The notes: generated by a model from the letters alone, not told the origin. A DNA stretch of 29,119 nt from Perkinsus marinus ATCC 50983 (GCF_000006405.1 NW_003216476.1:104134-133252); one strand, 5' to 3'; positions 10,555 through 20,580 are shown, numbered from the stretch's first letter. Made by a program: numbers and translations.

Positions 10555-12335
10555 TCACCATAAAGATTCCCGAGAGCTCTTCTTTCCTCGCAAACTCTCA
10601 TCGTCATCACCCAACCACGCGACAACGACTGTGATATCATCCACGACATTCCCTTCCTCTTGAATCCATCGTTTCCAAGCCTCTTGGGCAAGTGCCTCAG
10701 CCGCAGTCTGAACTTCTCCAGGGGTGTAACGATCTACCACTGCACGCATGCACACGACAGAGGCTAGAAGCAACTCACTGATTAATTCTACCGCCATTTG
10801 ACTGGTGATGAATTCCCACACGCCATCGCTACACAGGACCACGAATCGATCTCGAGCTCGATCGATTTTCCTAATGAACCGTAAAGGAAACACGATGATA
10901 ACAGACGCTACCTGATTCTGATCTCGGGTTCGTATGTAATTCCAGCACTAGCTCCAACAGAGTCACCAAGAGAACGCGACATTGCAAGGCCCGGGTAGAG
11001 TTTGCCTGCAGAAAACTGCGATGAAGATGCTTGTTGGCTGCCTACCTTTGAGGAATACTCGATACGGTATGTCACCCTCTAATTTCCGAACCTGAATCGA
11101 TGCACTTCAGAAAACCCGCGTTATTCGTTAATCACGAATAGAACAAAACGCCTAAACGAAAGAAGTATTTTGGCTGAAACTACCCTCCCCCTGTGGACAA
11201 CATTCCTTAATCGCCAATTTGATAGGCTAAAAACTGATCTCTCGGCTAATGTGCGTCGATGCGAATCTAACTAAGCTGTGTTGTCGGTGTTGGACTTGGA
11301 ACTTGAACACACACGAGAACACCCATGATCAGGCGAGCAAACGGTTGACCGCGAATGTCGGGCAAGGAGAGCTCGGGTGATTTCCTAATGACTCGGACAC
11401 GACCGGCTCGGATTTCTCATTCACCAGAAACACTTGTGGAGTGTCAAAAATCGATGTTTGTTCTTACCTGCCCCCCTCGGGAGGAAATTCTGCTTTTTTC
11501 ATCCGGCCGCTCGGGCTTGTGGTCTCTCGAAAGATCTTCAGCGATGATTTCGCCGTCCGCCTGAAAGGATGTCTCAGACAAAAGTCGCATAGACGGATTA
11601 AAAACACACTGTAAAGAAACAAGAGGTGTTGATAGACTTTTTGTTGACCAAGAACAACAATACGTGGTTAACCGATTCGAGGACAAGTACAAGCAGGTTT
11701 TCGCCTTACATTAGTAGTGCCGATGACAGCTCGAGAGTCACCAACCCAAGCACAGTATATAGTCTCATCTCTGGTCATGACGACCGTTGCTGTAGTGCCA
11801 GAGAGTGAACAGTCGAATTTCCCCCGTGAGCTTGCTTGCTCACACAACACTGAGAAGAATCGTAGCAGATGCAGTCCGAACAATGCAGTTCAGGAAATTT
11901 ACAATGACATATTTTCTAGTATATATCTAGTCGGGAATGATCGATAATAATACTAGTGATAAGAACTTACAGTGAGTGTCTTTAAAGGCTCTAGTAAAAG
12001 CCGCGGTAGGTTCAGTGTAGAATTCCTCATCCTTGATGAGCAACTGCATATAGAGTTGTTACCACAAATCGTACAAATCATTTACTCCTGGTAGTGCATC
12101 ATGGCAGAAACTGGAAACATCGTGACCGTAGGGACCGTGGCCGTCGAATACGCCGAACCTGGTCAAATAGGAGGATCGATGATATGTGCGAGGAGTGGTA
12201 CATCCCGAGTTCGTCAATGCCGATGACGAAGAAGTCGTCTTGGTTCGGGCTTTCTGGTTTTAATCCCTTCTTGCACGCATACCCAACACGATAGTCGGTG
12301 ATATCAGAACCTCCTAAGGCTTCGGTCCTCTTGTT
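10555..12335 (-). CDS. PP2C-family (PPM) Ser/Thr protein phosphatase
   Basis: Metal-dependent phosphatase that removes phosphate from Ser/Thr of target proteins; the substrate is unknown. Exons on the minus strand, 5' to 3': 12335-12202, 12158-12086, 12043-11971, 11849-11710, 11560-11468, 11091-11046, 11005-10912 and 10870-10555. These give 969 nt, 322 residues plus TGA, with matching phases. All the PP2C motifs occur in order: ESPNQDDFFV (first metal Asp), GVFDGHGPYGHDV (~47-59), SGTTATVVM, YCAWVGDSRAVIG, DLSRDHKPERPDEKSRI, PYRVFLKGKLYPGLAMSRSLGD, RFVVLCSDGVWEF and the final DDITVVVAWL. The set is complete, so the enzyme is probably active. DGHGPYGH resembles alveolate and plant PP2Cs. No signal peptide or membrane span is seen. 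The last exon could instead splice at GTGAGC (10560) to about 10511 and add a few residues. More 5' exons are likely upstream. Confidence 0.85.
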
Positions 12336-12544
12336 CTGAGAGGCAGGGGGAAACCTCAGCGACCGTGCGTAAATTCAATGAATATGATTTCCGGATGTTT
12401 ATAACGCTTCAAAATCAGACCTCCTAGAGCGCACGAAGATTCGAAAAAATGAAGAATTCGTCAAGAATTTTTTTTAAAACAATGAAAAATTTGAAAGAAA
12501 TCCCGGCTGGTTGAGTCATCCTGGCCAGTTCGTAGGAATAATCA

Positions 12545-12855
12545 GCTCAAGCCCTTCTCAGATATCTGCATAATTTTCCGCAACATCCATGTTCGACCGA
12601 AATTGATGGCTTTGAATTCTTTCTGCGTCTTTACATCGAATCCCCTTTGATTGGCATCAGAAGGTTTTCCAAGGAGAGAAAACCGTCTTATTGAATCAGG
12701 GAAGAGATCAATGAGGTTCCTTCTGGTCACTTGCCGTACTAAACCTAGAAAGGCATTATCTTATACCATCTGAATTCGTTTATGCTAACCTCTGCGCTCT
12801 GTGGTTTCCTTGTGAGCTACAGCCTCAGATTGGCTCAGAGTTAGCCTCCTACGCC
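12545..12855 (-). CDS. candidate 5' exons, perhaps of the PP2C gene
   Basis: Two open pieces on the minus strand look coding. 12855-12790 reads RRRRLTLSQSEAVAHKETTERR and ends at GTTAGC. About 12742-12636 reads NLIDLFPDSIRRFSLLGKPS and then SDANQRGFD, and can end in phase at GTAAAG to join the acceptor at 12336. The reading frame also runs on to a TGA at 12542, so a separate small gene is possible. The upstream end is lost in the N gap. Confidence 0.3.
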
Positions 12856-12860
12856 GAGCC

Positions 12861-12960
12861 NNNNNNNNNNNNNNNNNNNNNNNNNNNNNNNNNNNNNNNN
12901 NNNNNNNNNNNNNNNNNNNNNNNNNNNNNNNNNNNNNNNNNNNNNNNNNNNNNNNNNNNN
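12861..12960. other. assembly gap (100 N)
   Basis: Exactly 100 N, the usual placeholder for a gap of unknown size. The sequences on either side may not be adjacent. Confidence 0.99.
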
Positions 12961-13038
12961 ATTCTCCGATGTGATTTTTACTCCAAAAGTAGTATTTTCC
13001 GATAGAGCGAAGATTTTTGTGTAATTTTTTCTCTTCAG

Positions 13039-13180
13039 CAAGGAAAAAAGGAGGCGGAAAAGAGGCAAAAAGGAAATGACTTTTGGATGCGTGTCAAAGC
13101 ACGACGGAAGGCTCGGGAAGGTAACGCGCAAGGCGTGGTCATTGCTGTGTGTAACCGACAATCAGCTCGGGAGATCCTTT
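13039..13180 (+). CDS. partial exon of an unknown gene, 5' part lost in gap
   Basis: After the acceptor TTTTCTCTTCAG a frame reads KKEAEKRQKGNDFWMRVKAR, then RKARE and on to VVIAVCNRQSAREI. It is basic and helical-looking. A donor GAAGGTAACG at about 13121 could end it there. A second frame is also open, so the assignment is weak. Confidence 0.3.
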
Positions 13181-13207
13181 ATGGTGTGTTATGTAAATTT
13201 TCGGGTT

Positions 13208-13560
13208 TTATTGGAATATATGTCCGCTTTCCTCAGCTGAGCTTAGGAGTTTCCTAAACAGTGTTGGAGTAGGAATATATGTAATCGCTTGCCTCAGCTG
13301 AGCTCAGGAGTTTCCTATACAGTGTTGGAGTAGGAATATATGTTCGCTTTCCTCACCTGAGCTCAGAAGAGTTTCCTATACAGTGTTGGAGTAGGAATAT
13401 ATGTTTGCTTTCCTCACCTGAGCTCAGGAGTTTCCTATACAGTGTTGGAGTAGTAATATATGTTCGCTTTCCTCAGCTGAGCTCAGGAGTTTCCTATACA
13501 GTGTTGGAGTAATAATATATGTTCGCTTTCCTCAGCTGAGTTCATGAATTTTCTCACTTA
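13208..13560. repeat. satellite array 2 (59-61 bp unit, about 6 copies)
   Basis: Six copies of the same unit as array 1, more diverged at both ends (ATATATGTAATCGCTTGCC in the second). It ends GAGTTCATGAATTTTCTCAC and then enters the tail of element R (to about 13620). Confidence 0.95.
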
Positions 13561-13642
13561 TTATAGAAGTCTACTTACGAACTCGAGTAGAAGTTTACGG
13601 AAACCAATAGAAATTGCCTATATTCTTTATATCGTTATCAGC

Positions 13643-13773
13643 ACGTTTTACCACCCGTTCTACGTAAAGTGGCGTCGTAAAACTCGTGGAAAAACGCGAT
13701 ATTCGCGGTGATATGCAGTAGTCGTATAGTATGTTTTTCACTAGTGTTTTTCATATCACGGGCCGTGAAACTT
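13643..13773 (-). repeat. palindromic element P copy 3
   Basis: Core GCGATATTCGCGGTGATATG and GCAGTAGTCGTA, with CACTAGTGTTTTTCATATCA. Ends are partly decayed (ACGTTTTACC at the left, GTGAAACTTC at the right). It is the only P copy not inside a modelled intron. Confidence 0.85.
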
Positions 13774-14195
13774 CGTTGCATTAATATTGTACTTACCGTG
13801 ATTATCGCTAGGCCATCCTATGTATGTATATGTAGAGGTCTTGTATGTATATTAACATGGGAAAGATAATAACGTTGGTGTATATCTGTCGTATTAAATT
13901 CAAAATGGTGTGGTATTAGCATATTTGCGTAGCAGTAAACAGTTATACACTGTGTAATACATGGTGTGTTACTGCTAATAACGTCACCTGCTGAATGTCT
14001 GTCTGTTTGGCTCTCGATTCGAAGTGATAATCTCGGTTGTGCTCTCAGCGGCGGGTCTTATTTATGATGATGGAGAGGTACCGAAGGAGTAAAGACAATC
14101 TTGGCAATTATTGCCAACGTGTATATTTCCATGATGATCAGCAAGTTTCAGTTCACCTGTGAAGATTCTAGTGTTGTTAGTTGTATAGGTTGGGA
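13774..14195. other. upstream region of PIG-T, nothing else supported
   Basis: AT-rich sequence after P copy 3, with no exon, RNA gene or further repeat that I can support. It may hold the PIG-T promoter. Confidence 0.4.
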
Positions 14196-14270
14196 TAGTG
14201 TAACGCGGTAAGGTGTTGGGCCTACATGCGGTTGGTATTCGGTTCGAATCCACCCGAAGTGTTTTTCTCT
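14196..14270 (+). repeat. tRNA-like element just upstream of PIG-T start
   Basis: A run of about 65 nt with an A-box-like GTGTAACGCGGTAAGG, a T-arm/B-box TTCGGTTCGAATCCACC and then GTTTTTCTC, a Pol III-type terminator. The T-stem is imperfect and no clean anticodon stem is seen, so it is a tRNA-derived element or pseudo-tRNA rather than a working tRNA. It ends a few bases before the PIG-T ATG. Confidence 0.45.
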
Positions 14271-14271
14271 T

Positions 14272-17200
14272 ATGTATGTCTTCCTAACAGCTCTGTTAGC
14301 CTCCTCTGTTGTGGTGCTGTCCTCAGCAATGGATGCTGCCGTGGAGAACATAGAAATGTTTGAGGACTTTGGCGGCTCTGAGAATTTGCTGGTGATTAGA
14401 TATTTATCGGCGTACTAGTCGTTTTTGCTTGAAAAATCGTATAAGCTTGAAGGAGTTACATAGTGGTTTACACGCTGTTATTGTTTTTTCTTTGCCGACC
14501 TCATTTCAATTTCATGAAGTACTTCCGCACATTCGCTCCTCGTGACGAATTTATTCGATGAGTGTAGTGAGGCTACGAAGTGTTTTAGGCGAACATATCG
14601 CAGCTTCGACGAGTCGTTTTTGAAAAGTTTCATCAATTGTTAATGATCAGTTCCATATGTTATATATTAGGTTGTTGTCAGCTAGCATATTGGGAGTATA
14701 ACTGTAATTATAAAAACGGAGTTTCACCCGTGTGAAGTGACGTAAAACTCGGTGAAAAACGCGATATTTGCACTACGCAGTAGTCGCGAAATAGAATTTT
14801 CACTAGTGTTTCTCATATCACTAGGGTGAAACTTCAATAATACTCATATTATTTATTCATAGTAATACTATAAGCATCTTGGTATGAACGCTCGAGTTTT
14901 ATGTGTATGCGATATTGGCAGTATTTTCGAGTAACCTTTTTTTCGTTGTGTATGTTTATTGACATTCAGTAGTTCTCAGGTGCTGTACGAGATGAATATA
15001 ACTTCTATTAGATCTCCCGAGGAAGCGAATAATGGAAATTATGATTTGTTTCCGCGAGGTAGCAGGGGAGATTGAACTCACTTAGAATAACGTGACATCG
15101 GAATTTAGGATGAACTTTTGGTTTTAGCGTAAATATAAATATATTAATGGAGTTTCACGACCTGTTTTACGTAAAGTGGCGTAATTCGCGGTGATATGCA
15201 GTAGTCGTGAAATATGTTTTTCATATCACTAGGGTGGTGAAACTCCACGAGGTAGAGGTTACTGTTATATATATATTTTCATAGTAGTATTTTATAAACT
15301 ACTATTGATTGTTGTATATATTATTAATAGAAATCATCATAGGAATTTGTGGTGTTATGTGGCATAGTAACAGCATGGTGATCATCGCGTCTGTTACCGT
15401 TTAGGATGCTCATAAACGTCGTTAACTGTACCCAAACTATTGACTATTTCCTGTTCTATTTTTGCGCTATTGCCAATTGAACAATATCGTATACCCCTAT
15501 ATAATACTGTTTATGATACATCTATGTGTAACAAACCACATCAGCTGATTGAAACTAGATGAGGTGTGTTTAGTTGTCGGGTAGATTCTCGTTGAAAGTT
15601 GAGTTCAACATTGTATATACTGGAGTTTCACCCTAGTGATGTGAAAAACACTAGTGAAAGACACATTTCACTTCGCGTAAAACGGGTGAAACTCCACTAT
15701 AAGATTTTAAAATTCTACTTTCGTTTCCAAAATGTCGAACGAAATGAAGGAATATTCAGCAGTTTTTCTATTAGAGAAACTCTGGGGGGGCTTAGTGTAG
15801 CGCTTCTTGTTGTGGTGAGTGAATGTTAACTACTAGAGATCAGGTATAGGCAACATCCTGGATCTACTATCGGATGACCAAGGGAGTTATGCTTCTTTTG
15901 AAGCGCAGCTCATTAGAGGGTTGTGGAAGTCAGCACTTGAGGGGCCTAGAACCGTGTAATAAGGAGAGAGATTTGACATGCGATTCAGGGAGAGTATTTA
16001 TACTAAGTTGGGGGCAGGACCAAATGGTAGAACTCGTTAGTAGTGGTGCTTGAACTTAGTGTGGTGGAATATGCACATTGTCAACCAGATACGTTGGTGT
16101 CGAAATGAAAAGTCTGAGAAAATTTTGGAAAATATTCAACTACTTTCTACTCGAGTTCGTACATGAACTTGTATAATTAGTGAGGAAACTCCTACGCGCC
16201 GTTGAGGAAAGCAAACGCATATATTCCCACACTGGTTTAACTGATGGTCATCATCGTTGTGCAAAGAGGGGTTATAACCCCTATGGTGACTATCGCTAAA
16301 TGGCAAGAGTTGACGATGGAGTGGTATGCATAATACGAGCTTTTTGTTACCCTGTCAATATAGATTGAGATTTATACTTTGTTTCTTGTTGAGATGAGAT
16401 GATCAGCTCCGTAAGAGTATATGAAATTTTGGTGGTCAAAATGATGTGCGGTAACGAAGTGATATTTACATGATATTTATCGTTAGCATTACCGTTATAA
16501 TTTATATGCAGTATACTGCTGTATATTTCGGAATAGTCTTATTTCTATTTTAGTGACAAGTTCTGTATCGAATCGTAAGCAGTTTGATGAGGATATCATA
16601 CACATACAGTAGTTTTCTTTGAATTGACCCGGTGTTGGAGTAGGAATATATGTTTGCTTTCCTCACCTGAGCTCAGGGGTTTCCTATACAGTGTTGGAGT
16701 AGGAATATATGTTTGCTTTCCTCACCTGAGCTCAGGGGTTTCCTATACAGTGTTGGAGTAGGAATATATGTTTGCTTTCCTCACCTGAGCTCAGGGGTTT
16801 CCTATACAGTGTTGGAGTAGGAATATATGTTTGCTTTCCTCACCTGAGCTCAGGGGTTTCCTATACAGTGTTGGAGTAGGAATATATGTTTGCTTTCCTC
16901 ACCTGAGCTCAGGAGTTTCCTATACAGTGTTGGAGTAGGACTATATGTTCGCTTTCCTTACCTGAGCTCAGGAGTTTCCTATACAGTGTTGGAGTAGGAC
17001 TATATGTTTGCTTTCCTCACCTGAGCTCAGGAGTTTCCTATACAGTGTTGGAGTAGGACTATATGTTCGCTTTCCTTACCTGAGCTCAGGAGTTTCCTAT
17101 ACAGTGTTGGAGTAGGAATATATGTTTGCTTTCCTCACCTAAGCTCAGGAGTTTCCTATACAGTGTTGGAGTAGGAATATATGTTCGCTTTCCTCACCTG

Positions 17201-19174
17201 AGCTCAGGAGTTTCCTATACAGTGTTGGAGTAGGAATATATGTCCGCTCTCCTCAGCTGAGTTCATGAATTTTCTCACTTGCACATAGGAGTATATACAG
17301 CGGAAACCAACAAGAATTTCCCAACACATGTATTTGACCGTTTCCTATACTTAACCGTAGAAATAATTTATTCGATAAATGTTTTCAGATTCCCTCCAGG
17401 GGCGATGTTGATGGCGAGAATTCCAGAGCGAGAACGGATGGAAAAATGGCGGAGACTCACGTGGGCTTTGAGCGGTGTGCTTGGAGCTAGCTTTGAAGGA
17501 ATGGGTATTAAATGTAAGGTGTGGGGATTGAACCTATGCGGTGTTTAGATCCTGTTCATGAGAGCTTTGGGTGGATACAACCGTCCGTTACACCAGATGG
17601 TTTGATGTGGGAAGGTCTACCGTATGAACCTACGTGTAAGTCGGGGAATTTCACTGTGCCCGTCAGTACTGAAAATAGCGTCTTGGTCGTTTTAGTTCTT
17701 CTGATTTGTGTACTGAGATTTGTGTGGAGCTAGCGATGAGCTGCTCTCCATAAGTTGTTGCGGGTGTGGCTTGATTGATTCCAGGATGTGTTGCGGGAGG
17801 AGTGGTATGAGAGGCTGCAAGCAGGTACAGAGAATTTGACCCCGTGGTTGGCCGTTTTGCCATGCTCTGATCGACTGGGATTAGCTGCGGTTCTTATGAA
17901 TGACGAAGCCTCCAAGATAGCATTTGCCGAGAGTAAGCTTCTGTTGATATTATCATACCGTCCATCTCGTAACATAGCTGATTCCATAGGGTACTACTGT
18001 CAGGTGAGTTCTTCTCACTGGGATTATTGGCTTCGGTCACACCGATCGATACAGGGAGTTCCCGGATGGAAATGACCGCGCGCCTCGAAATTCAGCTCCC
18101 GTCGAACTCCATCGTAGCCCAACGACTCTTACGTGCGCATTCTACGGGAGGTTACGCAGTGTGTCCAGCAGTAGATGCAGAAAATTCTAAAATCATCAAA
18201 GTAAGATTTTGTTGGTAGAAGAAGAAATGATTTATTTTCGCAGAGTCGGGAACTCGCACCTCAACCGGTGTTAGTGAGGAGATCGTTGCTGCGGAAAGAT
18301 GAATACCCAGATCGCTTGCGAACCGAATACGCGCTCGAGATTCGGAATAATCTGCGAGATAAAACTGTTACGGTTACAGTGTTTGACCAACTGCCGTTTT
18401 TTCTGCGGCCGTTGTGGTATTCTGGTGGAAGACAAATGTCGAACTCGAAAGGGACAGAGAGTTCAGATAGGAGTGGTATTGAAATTAACCCAACGGACCA
18501 CTGGACGCAGCCGACGAGGTTTCGAATTGAGGTTGAGCTTTCGCCTGGCGAAAAGTGGCAAATGACTGTACCAGTGTTGAAGTCTCACATTCATATGAAG
18601 TCCTATTCGTATGCTTGTGAGAAAGGCTTTGATATTGAGGCTGCTATGTATGAAGTTCGAATTGGCGGGACGCGGATTCACCGAGGGTAGGCTGGGGGAG
18701 TTCTCCTGTCTCGAGGCGTACTATCTAACATTGAGCTGTTCAGTGTTGAAATTTATGTTTGGATTTCTCAGCTGAGCCGCAGTAGTAGAGGGTTCTCCTT
18801 GAGACTTTCGTATTGTGATACTACATCAAATGGTGTTTCGGAACTAGTACGACTCTGGTGAGTTCTTTCGCACGAAAAAATGTTTTTAAGGTTTTCCCTA
18901 TAAATAGAATTTTGGTTTTATGTCCAAAATTGTCTGTAATCCGAGTGCTGTATCATTTCCCAGGTTCACCAACGGTTTGCTTGTGATGCTACCGATGCCA
19001 GATTTCAGCATGCCATTCAACGTCATAGCCCTCAGCACAACCGTCCTCACTATATTCTTCAGTGGAACGTATCGTGTTCTGGCTAAACGGAGAGTTCGAG
19101 AGAAGAGACAATCATATGAGAAAGTCAATTTGTTGAAAAGACTAATGCGGAAATTTACCCGTCGTCACAATTAA
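14272..19174 (+). CDS. PIGT: PIG-T / Gpi16, GPI-transamidase subunit
   Basis: Subunit of the ER-membrane complex that attaches GPI anchors to proteins. Exons: 14272-14391, 14980-15058, 15844-15955, 17389-17504, 17549-17635, 17741-17763, 17785-18003, 18096-18200, 18244-18686 and 18964-19174, ~504 residues with consistent phases. The first exon encodes a signal peptide (MYVFLTALLASSVVVLSSA). Against human PIG-T from memory: NYDLFPRGIGNIL matches HYRLFPKALGQLI; QLIRGLWKSALEGP matches FTQGFWRTRYWGPP; WALSGVLGASF matches NVLSGIFCASL; TENLTPW and LLxLPCS are kept; LPMPDFSMPFNVIALS matches LPTPDFSMPYNVICLT and begins the C-terminal membrane span; a basic tail follows. The junctions at 17764-17784 (a 21 nt intron) and 18003/18096 are the least certain. 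Introns are packed with repeats, including satellite array 3. Confidence 0.88.
14718..14835 (-). repeat. palindromic element P copy 4 (PIG-T intron 1)
   Basis: GGAGTTTCACCCGTGTGAAG at the left, CTAGGGTGAAACTTCA at the right, core GCGATATTTGC and GCAGTAGTCGCG. Confidence 0.9.
15148..15247 (-). repeat. palindromic element P copy 5 (PIG-T intron 2)
   Basis: TGGAGTTTCACGACCTGTTT to GGTGGTGAAACTCCA. An internal deletion has removed the GAAAAACGCG part of the core. Confidence 0.92.
15621..15696 (+). repeat. palindromic element P copy 6, 76 bp deletion form (PIG-T intron 2)
   Basis: Both ends are intact (TGGAGTTTCACCCTAGTGAT and AAACGGGTGAAACTCCA), but the GACTACTGC to CGCG core is missing. It looks like the internally deleted derivatives that DNA transposons often produce. 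Confidence 0.9.
16068..16235 (-). repeat. dispersed element R, single copy (PIG-T intron 3)
   Basis: The minus strand has the head remnant TTGCTTTCCTCAACGGCG, GGAGTTTCCTCACTAATTAT, GTACGAACTCGAGTAGAAAG, and ends AATGTGCATATTCC. It is inverted relative to array 3, 400 bp away. Confidence 0.75.
16631..17330. repeat. satellite array 3 (59 bp unit, 11 copies) inside PIG-T intron 3
   Basis: Eleven copies of almost exactly 59 bp, ending GAGTTCATGAATTTTCTCAC and then a short R tail. The first four copies share the private variant CTCAGGGGTTTCC. The variant pair GGACTATATGTTCGC / CCTTACCTG recurs every second copy at 16928 and 17046, so local homogenisation is recent. The flanking exons (to 15955 and from 17389) join in phase, which places the array in a 1433 nt intron. 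Confidence 0.95.
17505..17548 (-). repeat. 44 nt PIG-T intron made of an antisense tRNA-like T-arm
   Basis: The intron starts GTATTAAATG and ends GTGTTTAG. On its minus strand it reads CATAGGTTCAATCCCCACAC, a T-arm/B-box. In host orientation GGTGTGGGGATTGAACC is nearly identical to GGTGTGGGAATTGAACC in eIF3c intron 6. Confidence 0.65.
18741..18800 (+). repeat. single degenerate 59 bp unit (PIG-T intron 9)
   Basis: CAGTGTTGAAATTTATGTTT followed by GGATTTCTCAGCTGAGC is a diverged copy of the satellite unit within intron 18687-18963. Confidence 0.6.
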
Positions 19175-19295
19175 GTTTCTAGAAGTGTTTTTGAGTTTCG
19201 TTCGATCTGAGATTCAGCCAATCGAGGGCAACCGAGATCTCAAGTTTGTCCTTCAGAACGTGGGTTAGTGGAATGAACTAACTCCCTTACTCACA

Positions 19296-19370
19296 TTTTT
19301 TGCAAAAAACTAACGTAAGATCTTGAGTTCTTATCTTAAGGGTGAGTCTGAGGGACTCGAGTAATCTTAT
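19296..19370. repeat. cluster of short palindromes downstream of PIG-T
   Basis: TTTTTTGCAAAAAA (19296-19309) is a perfect palindrome. TAAGAT/ATCTTA (19316-19340) and GAGTC/GACTC (about 19345-19360) form short hairpins. It may be part of the 3' end of PIG-T or the start of the structured region. Confidence 0.5.
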
Positions 19371-19450
19371 TTCTGAGTGAAACGATTTTATCATACTTCC
19401 TCAAGTTTTTCACCGTTTTTTAGGTTAGTAAGTGAATGAGGCCCAATGAG

Positions 19451-19793
19451 TCGATCAGAGTAAGGAGACTCGCATGCAGAGTTGCGTGGATTCAGGCCCG
19501 GCCTGATGGAAAGTCTCCACACAGGCTAGGGTCAACTCCAGAGGAAGTGATTCGATGGGCGAGCGAGCGCGGTCGCTCGCAGGTGCTTCAATGATCCGAG
19601 GATTCCGAAGGGAAAGTTATTAGTAACTGACAGTTTTTCTAGTGGACTGGGTGACGGGACAGACCCGTGTGAGACGTGAGTCGTTGATACGACACCACTT
19701 AGTCGGGCACCTGTCCCGTGACCGAAACTTCAGGGGGGGAGCCCTGCAAGTCTTCGGTCCTCTCCATACCACCTAGTCGACTAACTCTATCGA
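19451..19793 (+). ncRNA. candidate structured RNA, about 343 nt (strand not proven)
   Basis: No ORF, but unusually many complementary segments. TCGATCAGAGT (19451-19461) pairs with ACTCTATCGA (19784-19793), a closing helix with one bulge. GCGAGCGA/TCGCTCGC (19559-19580) is perfect. GTCGT-TGAT-ACGAC (19680-19693) is perfect. GGTGACGGGACAG (19650-19662) pairs with CTGTCCCGTGACC (19711-19723) with one mismatch. GACCGAA/TTCGGTC (19720-19759) encloses CAGGG/CCCTG and competes with the previous helix at 19720-19723. GTCTCCACAC (19513-19522) pairs with GTGTGAGAC (19667-19675). Size and a closed-end fold with GGAAAGTCT near the 5' part recall RNase P or MRP RNA, but I cannot match all conserved regions. 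T5 at 19633 would stop Pol III. Confidence 0.4.
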
Positions 19794-19845
19794 AACTCCC
19801 CTGGTTAAGTGTAAATAGTTAGTATAACTTGAGGATCACTGGAGC

Positions 19846-19890
19846 CAGAGTTGACAGGCCGTTAGCTTTCGGGTAAATCGATCAACTCTG
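19846..19890. other. strong stem-loop next to the structured region
   Basis: CAGAGTTGA (19846-19854) and TCAACTCTG (19882-19890) are perfect 9 bp complements around a 27 nt loop. It may be a separate hairpin or an extension of the candidate RNA. Confidence 0.6.
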
Positions 19891-20580
19891 TCTACTGCGC
19901 ACAATCACGTTGTCTTCATCTCAATGGTTCCACTCTTTATCGGAGATTTTTTGCATTTTTTGATTTTTAAGGGGGGATTATATGAAACTTGGGAATATCA
20001 TGGGGAATGTGGCGAGACTTCATGGGGGTTAGATGCGAGCTGAGAAAGGTCGAGTGTCGTCGCCAACAATAGTAGTTTCTGACAAGTATTAGTATTGTCC
20101 CGCCGTGCTGTGTTCCTATTCTGCATGTCTACTAAGAATTCGATTATCTCGTTGATTAATCACAAATGAGAATTTGCTTGACATATGCACTTCGAGCAGC
20201 TTACTTGTGTCACCATGGAAGTATCCGGGCGGGGGAAGGGGTTCGCAGAGGGATAGCAATTCAGTTCAGCCAGGACTAGCGAGATGCGACGCTAGTGATC
20301 GTGACAAGCTAATACTCTATCACTTTAGCTTGAGGCTATCACTAGTATATGTCCAGTTATTCAACATTTCGTGTAGAGTGGAGAGATTGATAACGATATA
20401 TCGATGGGATTGTTTAGTAAACTTCACTCATCTCTTGTGCATGTGTATGTAGTCTATTATTCTCTTGGGACCTCACTTAGGGCATATTGGCTCGAGAGGT
20501 TCTGATGACTATTGGAGGGTTGATATTCCGTTCTGCAGTAAGCGGTGAAGTAGCATGTTTGTAGTTTTCCTAACTTCAGT
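19891..20580. other. upstream region of nuclease gene 1, no gene seen
   Basis: A 92-codon ORF at 20174-20452 has no recognisable feature and is taken as chance. No promoter motif can be defended. Confidence 0.4.

Noticed and set aside
12841-13161. 106-codon minus-strand ORF
   Set aside because: Runs through the N gap, so a third of it is undefined, and the opposite strand has the more coding-like frame.
14196-14270. Functional tRNA gene
   Set aside because: The T-stem has mismatches and no anticodon or acceptor stem closes; annotated as tRNA-like only.
19501-19530. Hammerhead ribozyme-like CCTGATGGAAAGTC
   Set aside because: The required CTGANGA is interrupted (CTGATGG), and stems II and III cannot be drawn around a cleavage site.
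20174-20452. 92-codon ORF upstream of nuclease copy 1
   Set aside because: No domain, signal peptide or coding-like composition; composition fits intergenic DNA.
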